From: Datisca glomerata
Lineage: Eukaryota; Streptophyta; Magnoliopsida; Cucurbitales; Datiscaceae
NCBI GenBank assembly: GCA_003255025.1
Contig: QANY01007306.1
Span: 1,412,707 to 1,476,706, forward strand
Direction: 5' to 3'
Length of the DNA: 64,000 bases
Shown here: piece by piece, positions 12,246 to 23,479 of the stretch
Layout of the letters: each line of letters begins with the position of its first letter
How positions within the stretch are numbered: the first letter of the stretch is position 1
Program-made: the position numbers and the translations under genes
The notes under the pieces: model-generated
Databases searched by the model: none
Told to the model about the DNA's origin: nothing
Seen by the model: only the letters and a program-made list of their open reading frames with translations

Positions 12246-12670
12246 AACAGAATAATACGTGAACAATCATGATTTCTTGTTAATTAAGGGTCGTGCTTAA
12301 GTTCATATCTTACTTAATTACCACTTGAATGAATTAACCTCATAACTTACAGAATCCAACGTATCACAATAATTAATCATATAATACATACTGATACATA
12401 TAACAGAATCAAACATGATAACATACTAACGTAAAATCAGTCATACTCAGACATTTATCTCATGATAATCACATTAATAACTGAACAGTAATCAATTACC
12501 AAAGTGTTAATGAAATATAATAATTATTGAAAAATGGTTAAACATATAATAAATACATGATACGATTATAATATCAAAGTCACATTGTTATATAAGTCAA
12601 TTTACACAAACATATATATGAACGTGACATGCTTATAGACAATTAAAGCTAATGAGAATAACACATATTA

Positions 12671-12835
12671 CATTTATCACACGTGGGTCACATTACAATG
12701 TAAATTCACTTACACAAAGCATATATATTTATCACACATGGGTCACATTACGATATAAATTCACTTACACAAAGCATATACATTTATAACAACGGGAGTC
12801 ACACCATCATGTAAGTCCACTTACCTGAAGCAAAA
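12671..12835. repeat. three-copy tandem repeat, 55-bp period
   Basis: Units starting catttatcacac and containing gggtcacatta and cacttacac recur at 12671, 12726 and 12781 with a 55-bp period. The third is more diverged. All lie within the solo LTR. Confidence 0.8.
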
Positions 12836-13066
12836 GAATGAACTAAACAATTAATGACCTGAAATCCAAAAAAATATATAATCACTAAATTATTTTAAAA
12901 TAAATCAATATAAACACATTTTAATATCATATAAATAGATATTTAATTAAAACGGTGCAAATGGGTCTGAGCGAGGTTGGAAAACAATATATCGGGTCCA
13001 TAAGTCAAATGATAAAGTTTTGGGTCAAACGGTTCAGACCGAGTTGGCCCAGACCAGACCGGTTCG

Positions 13067-13114
13067 ATTTTATCGGCTAGACCGGTTCGATTTTATCGGC
13101 TAGACCGGTTCAGA
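13067..13114. repeat. two-copy 24-bp tandem repeat with ACCGGT palindromes
   Basis: The unit gaccggttcgattttatcgg plus four bases is repeated directly, in a wider stretch (13030-13150) rich in accggt and gttcag motifs. It lies within the solo LTR. Confidence 0.75.
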
Positions 13115-13197
13115 CTGGTATGGTTAAACTGAAACAGTTTGGTTTAGGCTGAACCAGTTCAGGATAGAACCAACCGGGTGCAAGACCCAGTTGCAGA

Positions 13198-14020
13198 ACA
13201 AGAAAACATGAGGGAAAAAATAGGGGGAACGGCGAGAAAGTGAGAAAATAAGGGGGAGAGAGAAAACGAGAAGGAGAGAGAAACAAAGAGGGGAAGAAAA
13301 ATAGTGAGGGAATTGAGAGAGGAAGAAAAGCAGTGAGGGGAAGAGAGAGGGATATAGAGAGAAGCAGAGAGAGACAGAGATAGAGAAAATCAAAGAGAGG
13401 GAGAGAAAGAAACAAAGAGTGGGAGGGACAGATGAGAAAGAGAGAAACAGAGGGGGAATGAGAGACACAGAGAAAGTGAGAGAAAACAGCGGACAAAAAG
13501 AAAAGAAATAGAAAGTGAGTTAGAGAGAGAATCAGATAGAGAAAATAAAAGAGACGGAGGGAAAAAACAAAGAGTGGGAGGGACAGATGATACAGAGAGA
13601 GAGAGAAACAGAGGGCGAGAGAGAGAGAAACAGAGGGCGAGAGAAAAGACAGAGAAAGAAGAGAAGAAGAAAGAAATTGGGAGAGAGAAACAGAAGGAGA
13701 AAGATGAAGCAAAAGAGGGAGAAGCGAAGAACAAATGATTAAAGACAAAGAGAAACATGAAAAAGACGAAGAAAGGAAACTGAGAGAGAGCAGGGAGAAA
13801 GCAAAGAGGGATACTGAAATAATAGAAAAAATAGGTTAAAGGGTGAGAGATGGAACAGAGAAAGAAGAGAAGTAGAGAAGAAATAGAAGAAAGAAGAAAC
13901 TTACCGGAGATGCAAGGTGGCGGCAATAGTGGAGCTGACAGAGGGAAAAAGAACGCAGAAAGAGAGGGAGAAACAAAAGGGACGTTTTGGATGATTTCAA
14001 GGGGGAGGGAAGGAGAAAGG
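13198..14020. repeat. polypurine (GA-rich) low-complexity tract, about 0.8 kb
   Basis: The plus strand is almost wholly purine (gagaga, gggaga, agaaag runs) for about 820 bp inside the solo LTR. The long minus-strand open frames here (Ser/Leu/Phe-rich) are artefacts of the complementary CT-rich strand and not genes. Confidence 0.9.
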
Positions 14021-14410
14021 GAAATATATAAAAATTAGGTTGGGGCTAGTTTAGTGTGTATATGCATATATGTGTGAGTGAGTTTCAATTAAAGGGGTGA
14101 GATTGCCGAAACAAGGATAAAATAGGGTTAGGGTAATACTAGGGTATGCAAGGCATACGGTGTGAGTGAGTTTTAAAATTATATACTAAAACACTTTTAA
14201 AATTTTAACTTCGAATAAATCTTACCTAATTGAAAATAATTTAACAAAAAAATACAAATAATGCATCTTTAAAATCAAAATTTAAAATTACATTATCTTT
14301 TAAATCAATTTTACAAAAATGCCCGTTTACGAAAGGTCGGGATATTACATGTAAGTAACAAGAATCAGAAATAATATTCAGAAAATTCTTTCAATTATCT
14401 TCTTTTAAGT

Positions 14411-14422
14411 TGGTATCAAAGC
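14411..14422 (+). other. primer-binding site of outer copia (tRNA-iMet type)
   Basis: TGGTATCAAAGC directly follows the 5' LTR. It differs at one base from the TGGTATCAGAGC complementary to the 3' end of initiator tRNA-Met that primes most plant copia elements. Confidence 0.85.
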
Positions 14423-14431
14423 TTTTGCTCT

Positions 14432-15705
14432 TGATAAGTGCTTGAAAGTGTGAGTTAAATATTAATTTATTAGGGATATTTGTCAATAAATTAGTATAAT
14501 TGTGATATTTTTATTATTTTTATTTGACAAAAATCATTTTGATGAGTGTGTCCCACAACCATATTTTGAACACTTTTAATTTGAACTTTGTTGGTTCTTG
14601 ATAGATTTATTGTTAGATTTTATATTTGTTTTAGCTTTGATTTTGTAGGTAAGGAGTTCAAGTGCATTTTGGGTTATTTTAGAAGATTTCAAAGGCAAAA
14701 GGCGGGATAAAAAGTGACAAAAGATGGATGTTAGCATCCTAGCGTCGCGAGGCGCGCGCTGGCACCCCAGGGTCGTGACATATGCGCTAGCACCCCAGCG
14801 TCACGATGCTGACGCAATTTTAAGGATTTTTGCTATCTCTTTTTATTCCTAGTCTATCCTCACGAACCATAGTGTATAAATAAAATATTTTTGGGTTCTT
14901 TTGGACGTTTTATTTACAAAGAGGCAACACAAAAGGTCTAGCAAAACATGCTCTCTTTCTCTCAATAAATCAAATTGATGGAGATGAATAACAGATGAGG
15001 CTAAGTCACTAAGCAAGGTTATGGATGATTTTTCAAGTCTAGTTTCATCTATCTCCAACATTGATCTTTTCATGTCTTAAAGTTTTAGATGTGTTTAGGA
15101 TTAAACTCTTTATTCTTCATTAGACTCTTTTTAATCCAGGAATTATATTTTTTCTTCTTTCATATAAATTCAGTCAGACTTTATTTATGTGAGTGATTTA
15201 ATTTATAGTTGTTATTGGTGATTTTATTTTACGTATTGATAAATTTTGACATATTTCATTTTATTATGAGAATAAATCCTACTACCTTTTACTGCAATAT
15301 TGTCGTTCGATATATTTTTCATTTTAGATATTTCGTAAGATAAATCAGAGCATAATTTCACATAAAAGAGTTTCATCATATCAAAAATACTTTATATTTC
15401 TATGATCTTCAACTAAATATTTTCCGATTGTTTGCTTGAGATATGAAATAAGCCATTGAGTTATCATTATGAATCAAAGTGAAATAGAGAAATCAAGATT
15501 GAAAGCGATTCCCAATGCCTTTCCGTTTTCATTATTGTTATTAATCAATTTTACATTTGCGTTCTCAATCAAAATCATATTTTCTTATTCTTTAACTATT
15601 GTTGATTGCTTTAATTAACTATTTCTTATTGTAAAGACACTTTTTCGTGGGATTGACACCTAAATCTATATTACAATTACCGCAGGTATACTTTGAACGT
15701 AATCA
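14432..15705 (+). repeat. 5' LTR of the gypsy element (1274 bp)
   Basis: Starts TGATAAGTGCTTGAAAG and ends CGTAATCA. It matches the 3' LTR along its length. A TATA-like tataaata lies at 14875-14882 and is conserved in the 3' LTR at 28058-28065. A CG-rich array of three 28-bp-like units lies at 14731-14813. Confidence 0.9.
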
Positions 15706-15710
15706 AAATT

Positions 15711-15728
15711 TGGCGTCATTGTCGGGGA
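15711..15728 (+). other. primer-binding site of gypsy element (tRNA-Asp type, decayed)
   Basis: tggcgtcattgtcgggga lies 5 bp after the 5' LTR. It differs from the tRNA-Asp-complementary site of Athila/Tat elements (tggcgccgttgccgggga) at three positions. All three differences are C-to-T or G-to-A, as expected from deamination of methylated DNA. Confidence 0.8.
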
Positions 15729-16401
15729 AGCATCATCAATACAAGAAGTTTTAGTGAGTTAATCAAAGGCGGTAGCTTCGTTCTTTTACGTTAGATTTTG
15801 TTTTTAATTAAAAAAATATTCAATTTTCAAATTTTCTTGTTCACGTTTCTTTAGGTTTTTTTTGTTTAGTTTTTTTATTGGTTATTAGTTTATCTTTTAT
15901 AAAAATTCAAATCTTCTTTGTTGGCGTACACTTTAGATTTAGTTATATTTTTTAGTTTTTAATGGTTATTAGTTTATCTTTAAAAAACAAAATTCAAAAT
16001 TGATTTCTTGTTGCCGTAATCTAGGTTTACTTAGAGATTTTTTTTAGTTTTTAAGTTTTTTTTAATTATTGGTTATTAATTTAATTTAATTTTTAAAAAA
16101 TTTAAAAAAAATCCTAGTGTAATCCGTAGGTTAGGTTTTTATTTGAAAACAACTAGTTAGTGTTTTACTTATAATATATTTAGTTTAGATTAGTTGTAGA
16201 TTTTTTTATTCAAAATAAAAAAGAGAGTTTTTAAGTCATATTAATTCTAGATAGTTATCCAAGTAGTTATCCATTTAATTTTTGATTATTTTATTTATTT
16301 ATTTATTTATTTTTGTTTAGGTTAGCTACAGATTTTTATTTATTTAGTATTTTTAATTAATTTTTTAAAAAAATCATAAAAAAAGGTTTTTGTTATGGTG
16401 A
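15729..16401 (+). other. gypsy 5' leader, T-rich, no gene
   Basis: This untranslated stretch between primer site and gag contains short repeated phrases (ttggttattagtttatctttt recurs in diverged form at about 15878, 15963 and 16066). No coding sequence is supported. Confidence 0.6.
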
Positions 16402-17870
16402 ATGCCTAGGAAAAAAGAAAGCCGGAGAGATAAATTGGGAAGATTTGTAAAAAGATCGAAGTCACTTACTTTGAATTGTTCAATTGAATTGTTGACTACT
16501 ACTTTATTGTCTGATTTATTTCTAGGTAGCAACATGGATCCCGATGGAACATTGGAGCAAAATGCTAGAGTAAAGGAAAATGCTGTAAAATCTTAGAGAG
16601 ATTATTTACATCCTACTCGTATGGCTACACCATCATGTACAATGTTTCCCGCCAATACTCCACATCAAGAGTTCAAACCGAGAATGCTTCAGTTATTACC
16701 TACCTTCCATGGTTTAGAGAATGCAAACCCTTATGTGCATGTTAGGGAATTTGAAGATATAATAACAACTTTTTTATAGCCGACCTGAAATTGCAGATTC
16801 TGTAAGGTTGAGGAGGTTTTTCTCTTCTCCTTAAGAGACAAGGTGAAAAGTTGGTTGTATTATTTGATATCAAGATCAATAGGCAATTGGGGAGAGATGA
16901 CACATGAATTTTTCAAGAAGTACTTCCCACATCATAAGACCAACAACATAAAGAGACAAATTTCAACATTCTCTTAGAAAGAGACTGAAACATTATACCA
17001 AGGTTGGGAAAGATTCAAAGAGTTGTTGAACTTGTGTCCTCAACATGGGTATGAATGTTGACGATTGGTAAGCTATTTTTATGAGGGACTCACAATCAAA
17101 GAGCGTCAATTTATTGAGATGATGTGTAATGGAGATTTTCTTCACAAGGATCCAGAAGAAGCTATGGATTATCAGAATGAGTTAGCAGAAAAAGCACATA
17201 CTTGGACAAGCCCCAGTGCTAGTGATAGCACAAGCAGAAAAACTGAAGTTTATCATCTAAGGGAAGAAGATAATCTTAGGCTCATGAAGTAGTGTTAACA
17301 AGAGAATTTAAGGCTCTTAAAACCAAATACACTAGAGGTATCCAAGCAGTTGCTCGAGTTAAATCACATGATGTTTGTTTTGTGTGTCAAGGGTAAATCA
17401 CTCAGCTCAACAATGTCCTACTTTGAATGAGATGTGAGGGGTATATGAGGAGCAATGTAATGCCTTTGGGACATATAGGAAACCATACTCGCCTTATTCC
17501 GAGACTTACAATCCTGGCTGGAAAAATCATCTAAACTTCAGTCCAACCAACATGGACAATCTAGCAATTTCTGGAAGCCTGAAGCACAACCTCCCATGTC
17601 TTATCATGCTCCTGACTATAGTGCACCATCAATCAAGAGATCCTTATAGGACAGTTTACAAGCATTTATGGAGGCACAAAATAAAACCAATAAAAAAATT
17701 GATATTGTGCTCTCAAAGGCAGTGGGGGTTAATAGGGAATTGAAGAACCAAATGTCTAAACTAACTAGTTTTTTAACTGTGCAGGAACATGTGAAATTTC
17801 CAGCACAACCTCAGTCCAATCTAAAAAGGCAACACATGATACATGCATCTACTTCTAGTTCATAAATTGT
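16402..17870 (+). pseudogene. gypsy gag relic (retrotrans_gag domain)
   Basis: The first frame begins MPRKKESRRDKLGRF at 16402. After a stop near 16594 the sequence continues with YLHPTRMATPSCTMFP and LLPTFHGLENANPYVHVREF, then YFYEGLTIKERQFIEMM at 17071, the canonical order of Athila/Tat Gag (N-terminal segment, then the capsid-like domain ending in FYEGL). Gag forms the cytoplasmic particle in which reverse transcription occurs. Several stops and frame changes mean no complete Gag could be made. A C-terminal zinc knuckle is not clear; CFVCQG near 17380 may be its remnant. Confidence 0.8.
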
Positions 17871-18049
17871 CAAATATGTCAATACCATTACCACTCGAAG
17901 TGGTAAGATCTCCTAAAGAAGAAAGTGAACAAAGATACAAGGTTCCGGTGCCTTTTCCCCAAGCTCTGCTTCCTGATGGGAAATCTAATGTGAGATTCTA
18001 GAACACTTGAAAAATGTAGCTATTAACCATCCTTTGTTGCATGTGATTC

Positions 18050-18763
18050 AACAAACACCAGCTTATGCAAAAGCGATCAAAGATCTATGCACGATGAAAA
18101 GAAAGCATCGTGTTAAGAAGACTGCATTTCTGACGGAACAACTGAGCGGTGATCGAGCGAAATTCACCACCGAAATATAAAGATCTTGGATGCCCCACAA
18201 TGACCTATCAGATTAAGAAGTGTGAGATCAGTCAAGCTTTATTAGATGTAGGAGAAAGTGTTAATTTAATGTCCTATTCAATTTACTTGCTATTAGGTCT
18301 TGGATAAATCAAGCCCACATCTGTGATTTTACAGTAGGTTGATCGTTCAATAAGAAGACCGAGGGGAATAATTGAAGGTGTTTTACTAAGAATTGATAAA
18401 AATTTCTAACCTATTGGCTTTTTTATTCTAGTCACACAGTCTATGGTTGATATTGATTCTAAGATTCCATTGATTCTAGGTCAACCTTTTCTTACTACTT
18501 CTAATGCTCTTATAAATTACAAGAATGGTTTTGTGAAGTTATCATTTGGGAATATGACCTTAGATTTGAATATCTTTCATGTTGGAAGACGACCACAAGG
18601 AGAAGATGAATTCTATATTTCATGCATGATAGACGCTTTCATACTAGAGGAGATGCATAAAAGGGGGAAATTTGTTTCTTTAGAATATCTTCTTTCTAAT
18701 TTTGAAAATTTGTTTTATCCTGATAACACTATTAACGTCTCTCTCATTTCTGATGATTCATAG
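18050..18763 (+). pseudogene. gypsy aspartic protease region
   Basis: KIPLILGQPFLTTSNALINY (18460-18525) corresponds to the conserved C-terminal block of the retropepsin fold in Athila/Tat Pol, with PLILGRPFL as the family form. Upstream, ALLDVGESVNLMSYSIY near 18235-18285 aligns with the active-site block, but the catalytic D-x-G triad (usually DLGAS) reads DVGES and frames change around it. The protease would cleave Gag-Pol. This copy is broken. Confidence 0.7.
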
Positions 18764-18999
18764 GTTAGGAGATAAAGATTTTAGCAACCACGCTTCAAGG
18801 AGCTGCCATGAGAAAGACAGGATCTGAAGCCATCCACCATTGAGATTCCAAATGTCTCCACTGCCTAGAGGACTTAAACATGCATTTCTGGGACCATGTG
18901 ATACCATTCCAGTTATTATTTCTTCTAAGCATAGTACTTCACAAAGTGAGCAACTGATTAATCGGTTGAACCATAGCTGATATCAAAGGTATAAGCCCA

Positions 19000-19990
19000 C
19001 TGATATGTTCCCATAGCATCTATTTAGAGGAAGGTAGTAACCCAAGGAAAGATCCCTAAAGAAGGCCTAATCCCACAATAAAAGAAGTTGTTAAAAAGAA
19101 AGTCATGAAGTTAGTAGATGCAGGAATCATTTATCCAATATATGATAGCAATTGGGTTAGTCCTACTCAAGTAGTACCTAAGAAATCTGGGGTAACTGTT
19201 GTTACGAATGAGGATGGAATAGTTGTTCCAACAAAGGTAGTTACTAGGTGGCGCATGTGTATTGATTATAGGAAATTGAACTCTGCTACCCATAAAGATC
19301 ACTTCCCTGTCCCATTCATTGATCAAATTTTAGAACGTGTCAGAGATCATCCATTCTATTGTTTTCTATATAGTTATTCAAGATATTGTCAAATTGAGAT
19401 TGCTTTAAAAGACCAAAATAAAACCATTTTTACATGTCATTTTGGTACTTATGTCTTTCGTAGTATGCCATTTGGTTTGTGTAATGCACCTACTACATTT
19501 CAAAGATGCATGATGAGCATATTCAGTGACATGGTTGAATAATATATGGAAGTTTTTATGGATGATTTGACTGTTTTTTGTGATTCTTTTGATAGATGTT
19601 TGCTGAATTTAAAAGTTATTTTAACTAGGTGTGAAGAAAAGTGACTTGTGCTGAACTGGGAAAAATGTCATGTTATGGTATTTTCTGGTATTGTTTTAGG
19701 GCATATTGTTTCTAAAAAGGGGATAGAGGAGGATAAATAAAAAATTGAATTAATTTTCAAATTATCCACCTCTAAATATGTTAAGGATTTGAGGTCATTT
19801 CTTGGACATGTTGGTTTTTATAGGAGGTTTAAACAAAAAATTTCCACTATAGTTAGACCAATGTGTAATCTCCTTGTAAAAGATATTGAGTTTAAATGGA
19901 CTCAAGAGTGTAAGAATGCTTTCAAATTACTTATTTTTAAACTCACTACTGCTCCAAAATGCAGCCACCTAATTGGATTTTATCTTTTGA
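19000..19990 (+). pseudogene. gypsy reverse transcriptase region
   Basis: The frame starting MKLVDAGIIYPI (19105) carries RT blocks in order: SNWVSPTQVVPKKSG, WRMCIDYRKLNSATHKDHFP, FGLCNAPTTFQRCM, then after one stop (19540-19542) VFMDDLTVF at about 19552-19578 with the catalytic Asp pair intact, and LRSFLGHVGFYRRF at about 19789. These are hallmark Ty3/gypsy motifs. Additional stops at about 19641 and 19738 and small changes inactivate it. It continues directly into RNase H. Confidence 0.9.
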
Positions 19991-20420
19991 GATTATGTGT
20001 AATGCAAGCAACTTTGCCGTTGGAGTTGTCTTAGGACAAAGAAGAGAAGGTATGCCTTTTGTCGTTTACTATGCTAGCAGAACTTTAAATAATGTATAGA
20101 TGAATTATTCGACTACTGAAAAAGAACTGTTAGTTGTTATATTCGCTTTGGATAAATTTCATGCTTATATGATTGGCTCTCCCATTACTATTTTTACTGA
20201 CCATCCAGCTACGAAATACCTTCTTTCAAAGAAGGATTCTAAGGCCATATTGATTCATTGGATTTTTCTTTTGCAGGAACTTGATTTAAAGATTAAGGAT
20301 AAGAAGGATGTTGAAAATGTAGTAGCAGATCACTTGTCTCAACTGGAGTTCAATGATTCTACTGATGGTCCACCAATCCGTGATGATTTTCCTGATGAAA
20401 ATTTGTTTGCTTTTACATAA
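19991..20420 (+). pseudogene. gypsy RNase H region
   Basis: After a frameshift, FAVGVVLGQRREGMPFVVYY (20013-20072) gives the RNase H start. [20 protein letters not shown] (20100) includes the conserved TEKELLAVVFA block, and [20 protein letters not shown] the TDH block, ending in [14 protein letters not shown] stop interrupts it at about 20097. The 33 bases at 20013-20045 recur, almost exactly, inside the inner copia at 24375-24407 (see findings). Confidence 0.85.
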
Positions 20421-20589
20421 GTTCTATGGTATGCACATATTGTCAATTATTTAGTGTCTGTTGATGTTCTATCAAATTAGTGTGCACGGGATAAGCGTAA
20501 GTTTCTGGTTGAGGTAAGAAATTTCTATTGGGATGATCCTTTTATATGTTCAAATATTGTCCTAATCAAATTATGAGACGATGCATTCC

Positions 20590-21640
20590 AGAGAGTAAAG
20601 TTAATAGTGTCTTAGACTTTTGTCATAGTTAAGCTTGTGGTGGTCATTTTTCTATTAAGAAAATAGCTACAAAATTTTTACAATGTGTTTTTTATTGGCC
20701 GACCTTGTTTAAAGACACTAACAACTTTTATCATTCTTGCGAGAGATGCCAAAAATTAGGTGTGTTGTCTCGTCATCATATGATGCCTCTCAACCCGATC
20801 TTGGTAATAGAAATATTTGATTGTTGGGGGATTGACTTTATAGGACCATTTCCATCTTCTTTTGATTATCTATACATACTTATTGTTGTTGATTATATGT
20901 CGATGTGTAGAAGTCGTGGCTTGCCGCACTAATGATAATTTTGTTGTTGTTAAGTTCTTGAAAGAAAATATATTATCTATGTATGGTACGCCACGTGTTA
21001 TTATTAGTGATCAGGAGACACATTTCTGTAACCATTCGTTTGAAGCTTTGATGCGCAAGTATGGTGTCATTCATAAAATTCTCACTGTGTACCATCCTCA
21101 AACTAATGGATAAGTTAAATTGGTAAATAGGGAGATCAAGCAAATTCTAGAAAAGATGAGTAATCATAATCGCGAGGATTGGTCTTTATGCCATTCTGAC
21201 GCACTTTCGGCATATCGCACTGCATATAAGACCATCCTTGGATGTCTCCTTACCAAATTATTTTTGGAAAAGTTTGTCATTTACCTATCAAACTTGAGCA
21301 TAAAGCATATTGGGCAGTTAAGGCCCTTAATTATGATTTGAGTGTTGCAGGTGTCGAGCGAAAACTACAATTGTCCAAGGTTGAAGAGCTGAGGAATGAT
21401 GGTTATGATAATTCTAGGATTTATAAAGCAAAATTGGAAGCAGCTCATGACCGGTAAATTTTGAGGAAAAACTTTGAGCAAAACCAATTTGTGCATCTTT
21501 ATGACTCTCGATTGCATCTCCATCCAGAAAAATTAAGAGCAAGATGGAGTGGTCCTTATGTGGTAATATAAGTTTTCCTAATGGTGTTGTAGAGATTAAT
21601 GATCCCACTGATGGATGAGTTTTTCGAGTCAATGGATAAA
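20590..21640 (+). pseudogene. gypsy integrase region
   Basis: The N-terminal HHCC zinc-binding region is recognisable (CHS-stop-ACGGHFSIKK at about 20620-20670, then CERCQK at 20738). The catalytic core has WGIDFIGPF (20826), VDY, then after a frameshift IISDQETHF (about 21000) and VNREIKQIL (about 21123), giving D, D and E in order with the terminal block HPQTNG preceding. Integrase inserts the cDNA into the genome. A stop at about 21111 and frameshifts break the frame. Confidence 0.88.
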
Positions 21641-22884
21641 GATTGAAGAATTATGTGGAGAGAATTGACCAACTAGTGGATATCACTTCGGTGGCTCGCT
21701 TATCAATCTTAAATAAGGTTTTATCTTTCCTTTTAGTTTAGTTTTGTTTATTTTACTTTATTTTATTTTAATTTAATTTATTTACTATTTTTCCCTTTCT
21801 TTCTTTTTTTAGTTAGTTGTTGAGACATTGAGGACACTGTCTGGTTTTAGTTGGGCGTGATAGCATATTCATGCACGTATTGCTTTCAATAGATTTCTTG
21901 TTTGATTAAGTCTGCACGTCTTGTTTAAATTTGTTCTGAAATCCTTACTCTGCAGTCTGCTTCTATGGATACATTTCAAAATGATTGGTTTGAGTTACTT
22001 TTTCAATTTTGTTCATTAGAGAATAACTTCTGAAATCCTTTGAGCACGATACTAAGCCTAGTGGTAAGACGGATGGCAATGCATATAGCCAAGCAAAGCC
22101 TTCATATTTAAGCATATTTATTTTCATAAGAGGGAGAAAGATGAGAAAACAACTTGTATTGATACTTTGAGTTGGATAAAGGTTGTTATGAAGAATGATA
22201 TCGGTCAACTTAAATTTTTTTTATGTAATTTTTATTTTTAGCATTTTCCAATGTTGCCGTGTAGTGCAAAAAAAAAAGAAAAAAAAGAAAAAAAGAAAAA
22301 AAAGTCGTTTACTATTTTTAGAAGACAATGTTCTTATTTCTTATTTAGTAGTTTTCATTATTATGCTATTAATTTAAGTTGACTAGTAGAATCCAGAAGC
22401 AGGCTTGTAGTAAGATTGGTTGAGGTCTTAAACAACTAGTACCTATCTTTTGATCAATGTTTGTTCACTTTATTGTCCTATAATGCCATTCCATTGAGTG
22501 TGTACTTGTTCCCAACTTCATGAGAGAAATACCTTAATCTAAAATGATTTATATACCCGTGAGGATATGAAGTTGAAGCTTTTATATGAAGAACTTTTCA
22601 AGGTTATTTGTATTGAGGCTTGTGGTAAGTTAGTTATAGCTTAAAGCACACTTTGGCACACTAATTTTAGAAGTTATAATGGAAATGATTTTGAGAGAAT
22701 TTGTGATCTCTTATTGATTGTTTTGTTATAATGGAAATGATTTTGAGAGAATTTGTGATCTCTTATTGATTGTTTTGTTATATCTGTAATGTTTTATTTG
22801 GATCATTTTCAAGTTTACTTTCATGATATGTGACTTTTTCACGCTTGAATTGCTAGAGAGTAGCAATAAGTTGGTTGGAGGTTG
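21641..22884 (+). other. gypsy 3' non-coding region
   Basis: This is the long untranslated region typical of Athila/Tat elements between pol and the 3' LTR. It includes the phrase gagacattgaggacactgtc (about 21822), which recurs in this lineage just after pol. It contains an A-rich tract at 22266-22303, a 52-bp direct duplication at 22673-22782 and a purine-rich stretch (ggttggaggttg) immediately before the 3' LTR that probably was the polypurine tract. Confidence 0.65.
22673..22782. repeat. 52-bp perfect tandem duplication
   Basis: A 52-bp unit starting gttataatggaaatgatt is repeated immediately (22673-22724, 22725-22776) and followed by six bases of a third copy. The copies appear identical, so the duplication is much younger than the LTR divergence. 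Confidence 0.95.
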
Positions 22885-23235
22885 TGATAAGTGCTTGAAA
22901 GTGTGAATTAAATATTCATTTATTGGGAATATTTGTCAATAAATTAGGTTAATTGTGATATTATTATTATTTGACAAATATCATTTTGATGAGTGTATTC
23001 TACAATCATATTTTGAAAACTTTTCATTTGAATTTTGTTGGTTCTTGAAAGATTTATTGTTAGATTTTATATTTGTTTTTGCTTTCATGTTGTAGGTAAG
23101 GAATTCAAGTGAACTTGGGGTGATTTTAGAATATTTCAAAGGCAAAAGGCGGGATAAAAAGTGGCAAAAGGCGGACGTTGGCATCCCAGCATCGTGACAC
23201 GCACGTTGGCACCCCAGCGTTGTGACGTATGCGCT

Positions 23236-23479
23236 TGATACGATTTGAGAGAATCTGTATTGAACTATGAAACAAGCATTAACTTACAACAACTGACTAA
23301 GGAGGCTTATATAGACTTGTTGAACAAAACTAACTTAGCAACTAATAACTGAAAAATAACTAACTAACTAAGCTAGTTGAGCTACAGCCATAACTAACTA
23401 ACTAAGAAGATGATGACAGTAAGTGAAAATAGCAGCTTAAGTGACTGACTGAGCTTCCTCATATTTGTTATCTTCAATA
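23236..23479 (-). repeat. 3' LTR of inner copia
   Basis: In element orientation it begins TATTGAAGATAAC after a gagggggag polypurine tract and ends CGTATCA. The termini are therefore TA...CA and not TG...CA. A short (aact)n-type run lies inside. Confidence 0.9.

Larger units (their letters stand above)
11256..14349. repeat. solo LTR, probably Ty3/gypsy (Tekay/Del-like), about 3.1 kb
   Basis: It begins TGTAAACTCCCCGATCCCC, ends GATATTACA (TG...CA), and is flanked by a perfect 5-bp duplication TGTAA (11251-11255 and 14350-14354) inside the copia 5' LTR. No coding sequence, primer site or second LTR accompanies it, so it is the product of LTR-LTR recombination. The reverse complement begins TGTAATATCCCGACC and ends GGGGAGTTTACA, which resembles long chromovirus LTRs. 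The lineage and orientation are inferred and not proven. Inside are three tandem-repeat blocks and a long polypurine stretch, listed separately. Confidence 0.85.
10915..14410 (+). repeat. 5' LTR of outer copia, split by a solo LTR
   Basis: It starts TGTTAGAGTAAG and shares long, nearly identical blocks with 33222-33601, including the run around cattgatgaaccaat and a gtgcatggtgtgcatgag block. After removal of the inserted solo LTR (11256-14349) and one copy of its TSD, about 397 bp remain, against 380 bp in the 3' LTR. The last common bases are TAAGT, immediately followed by the primer site. The end is therefore not the canonical CA. A 19-bp filler sits at 11206-11224. Confidence 0.85.

Noticed and set aside
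12025..12835. CRISPR-like appearance of spaced repeats
   Set aside because: The repeats are degenerate tandem units without unique spacers or cas genes, within an LTR of a plant genome.
13110..13926. Minus-strand open frames of 114-212 codons, Ser/Leu/Phe-rich
   Set aside because: They are the complement of a GA-rich low-complexity tract inside a solo LTR and have no domain or start context.
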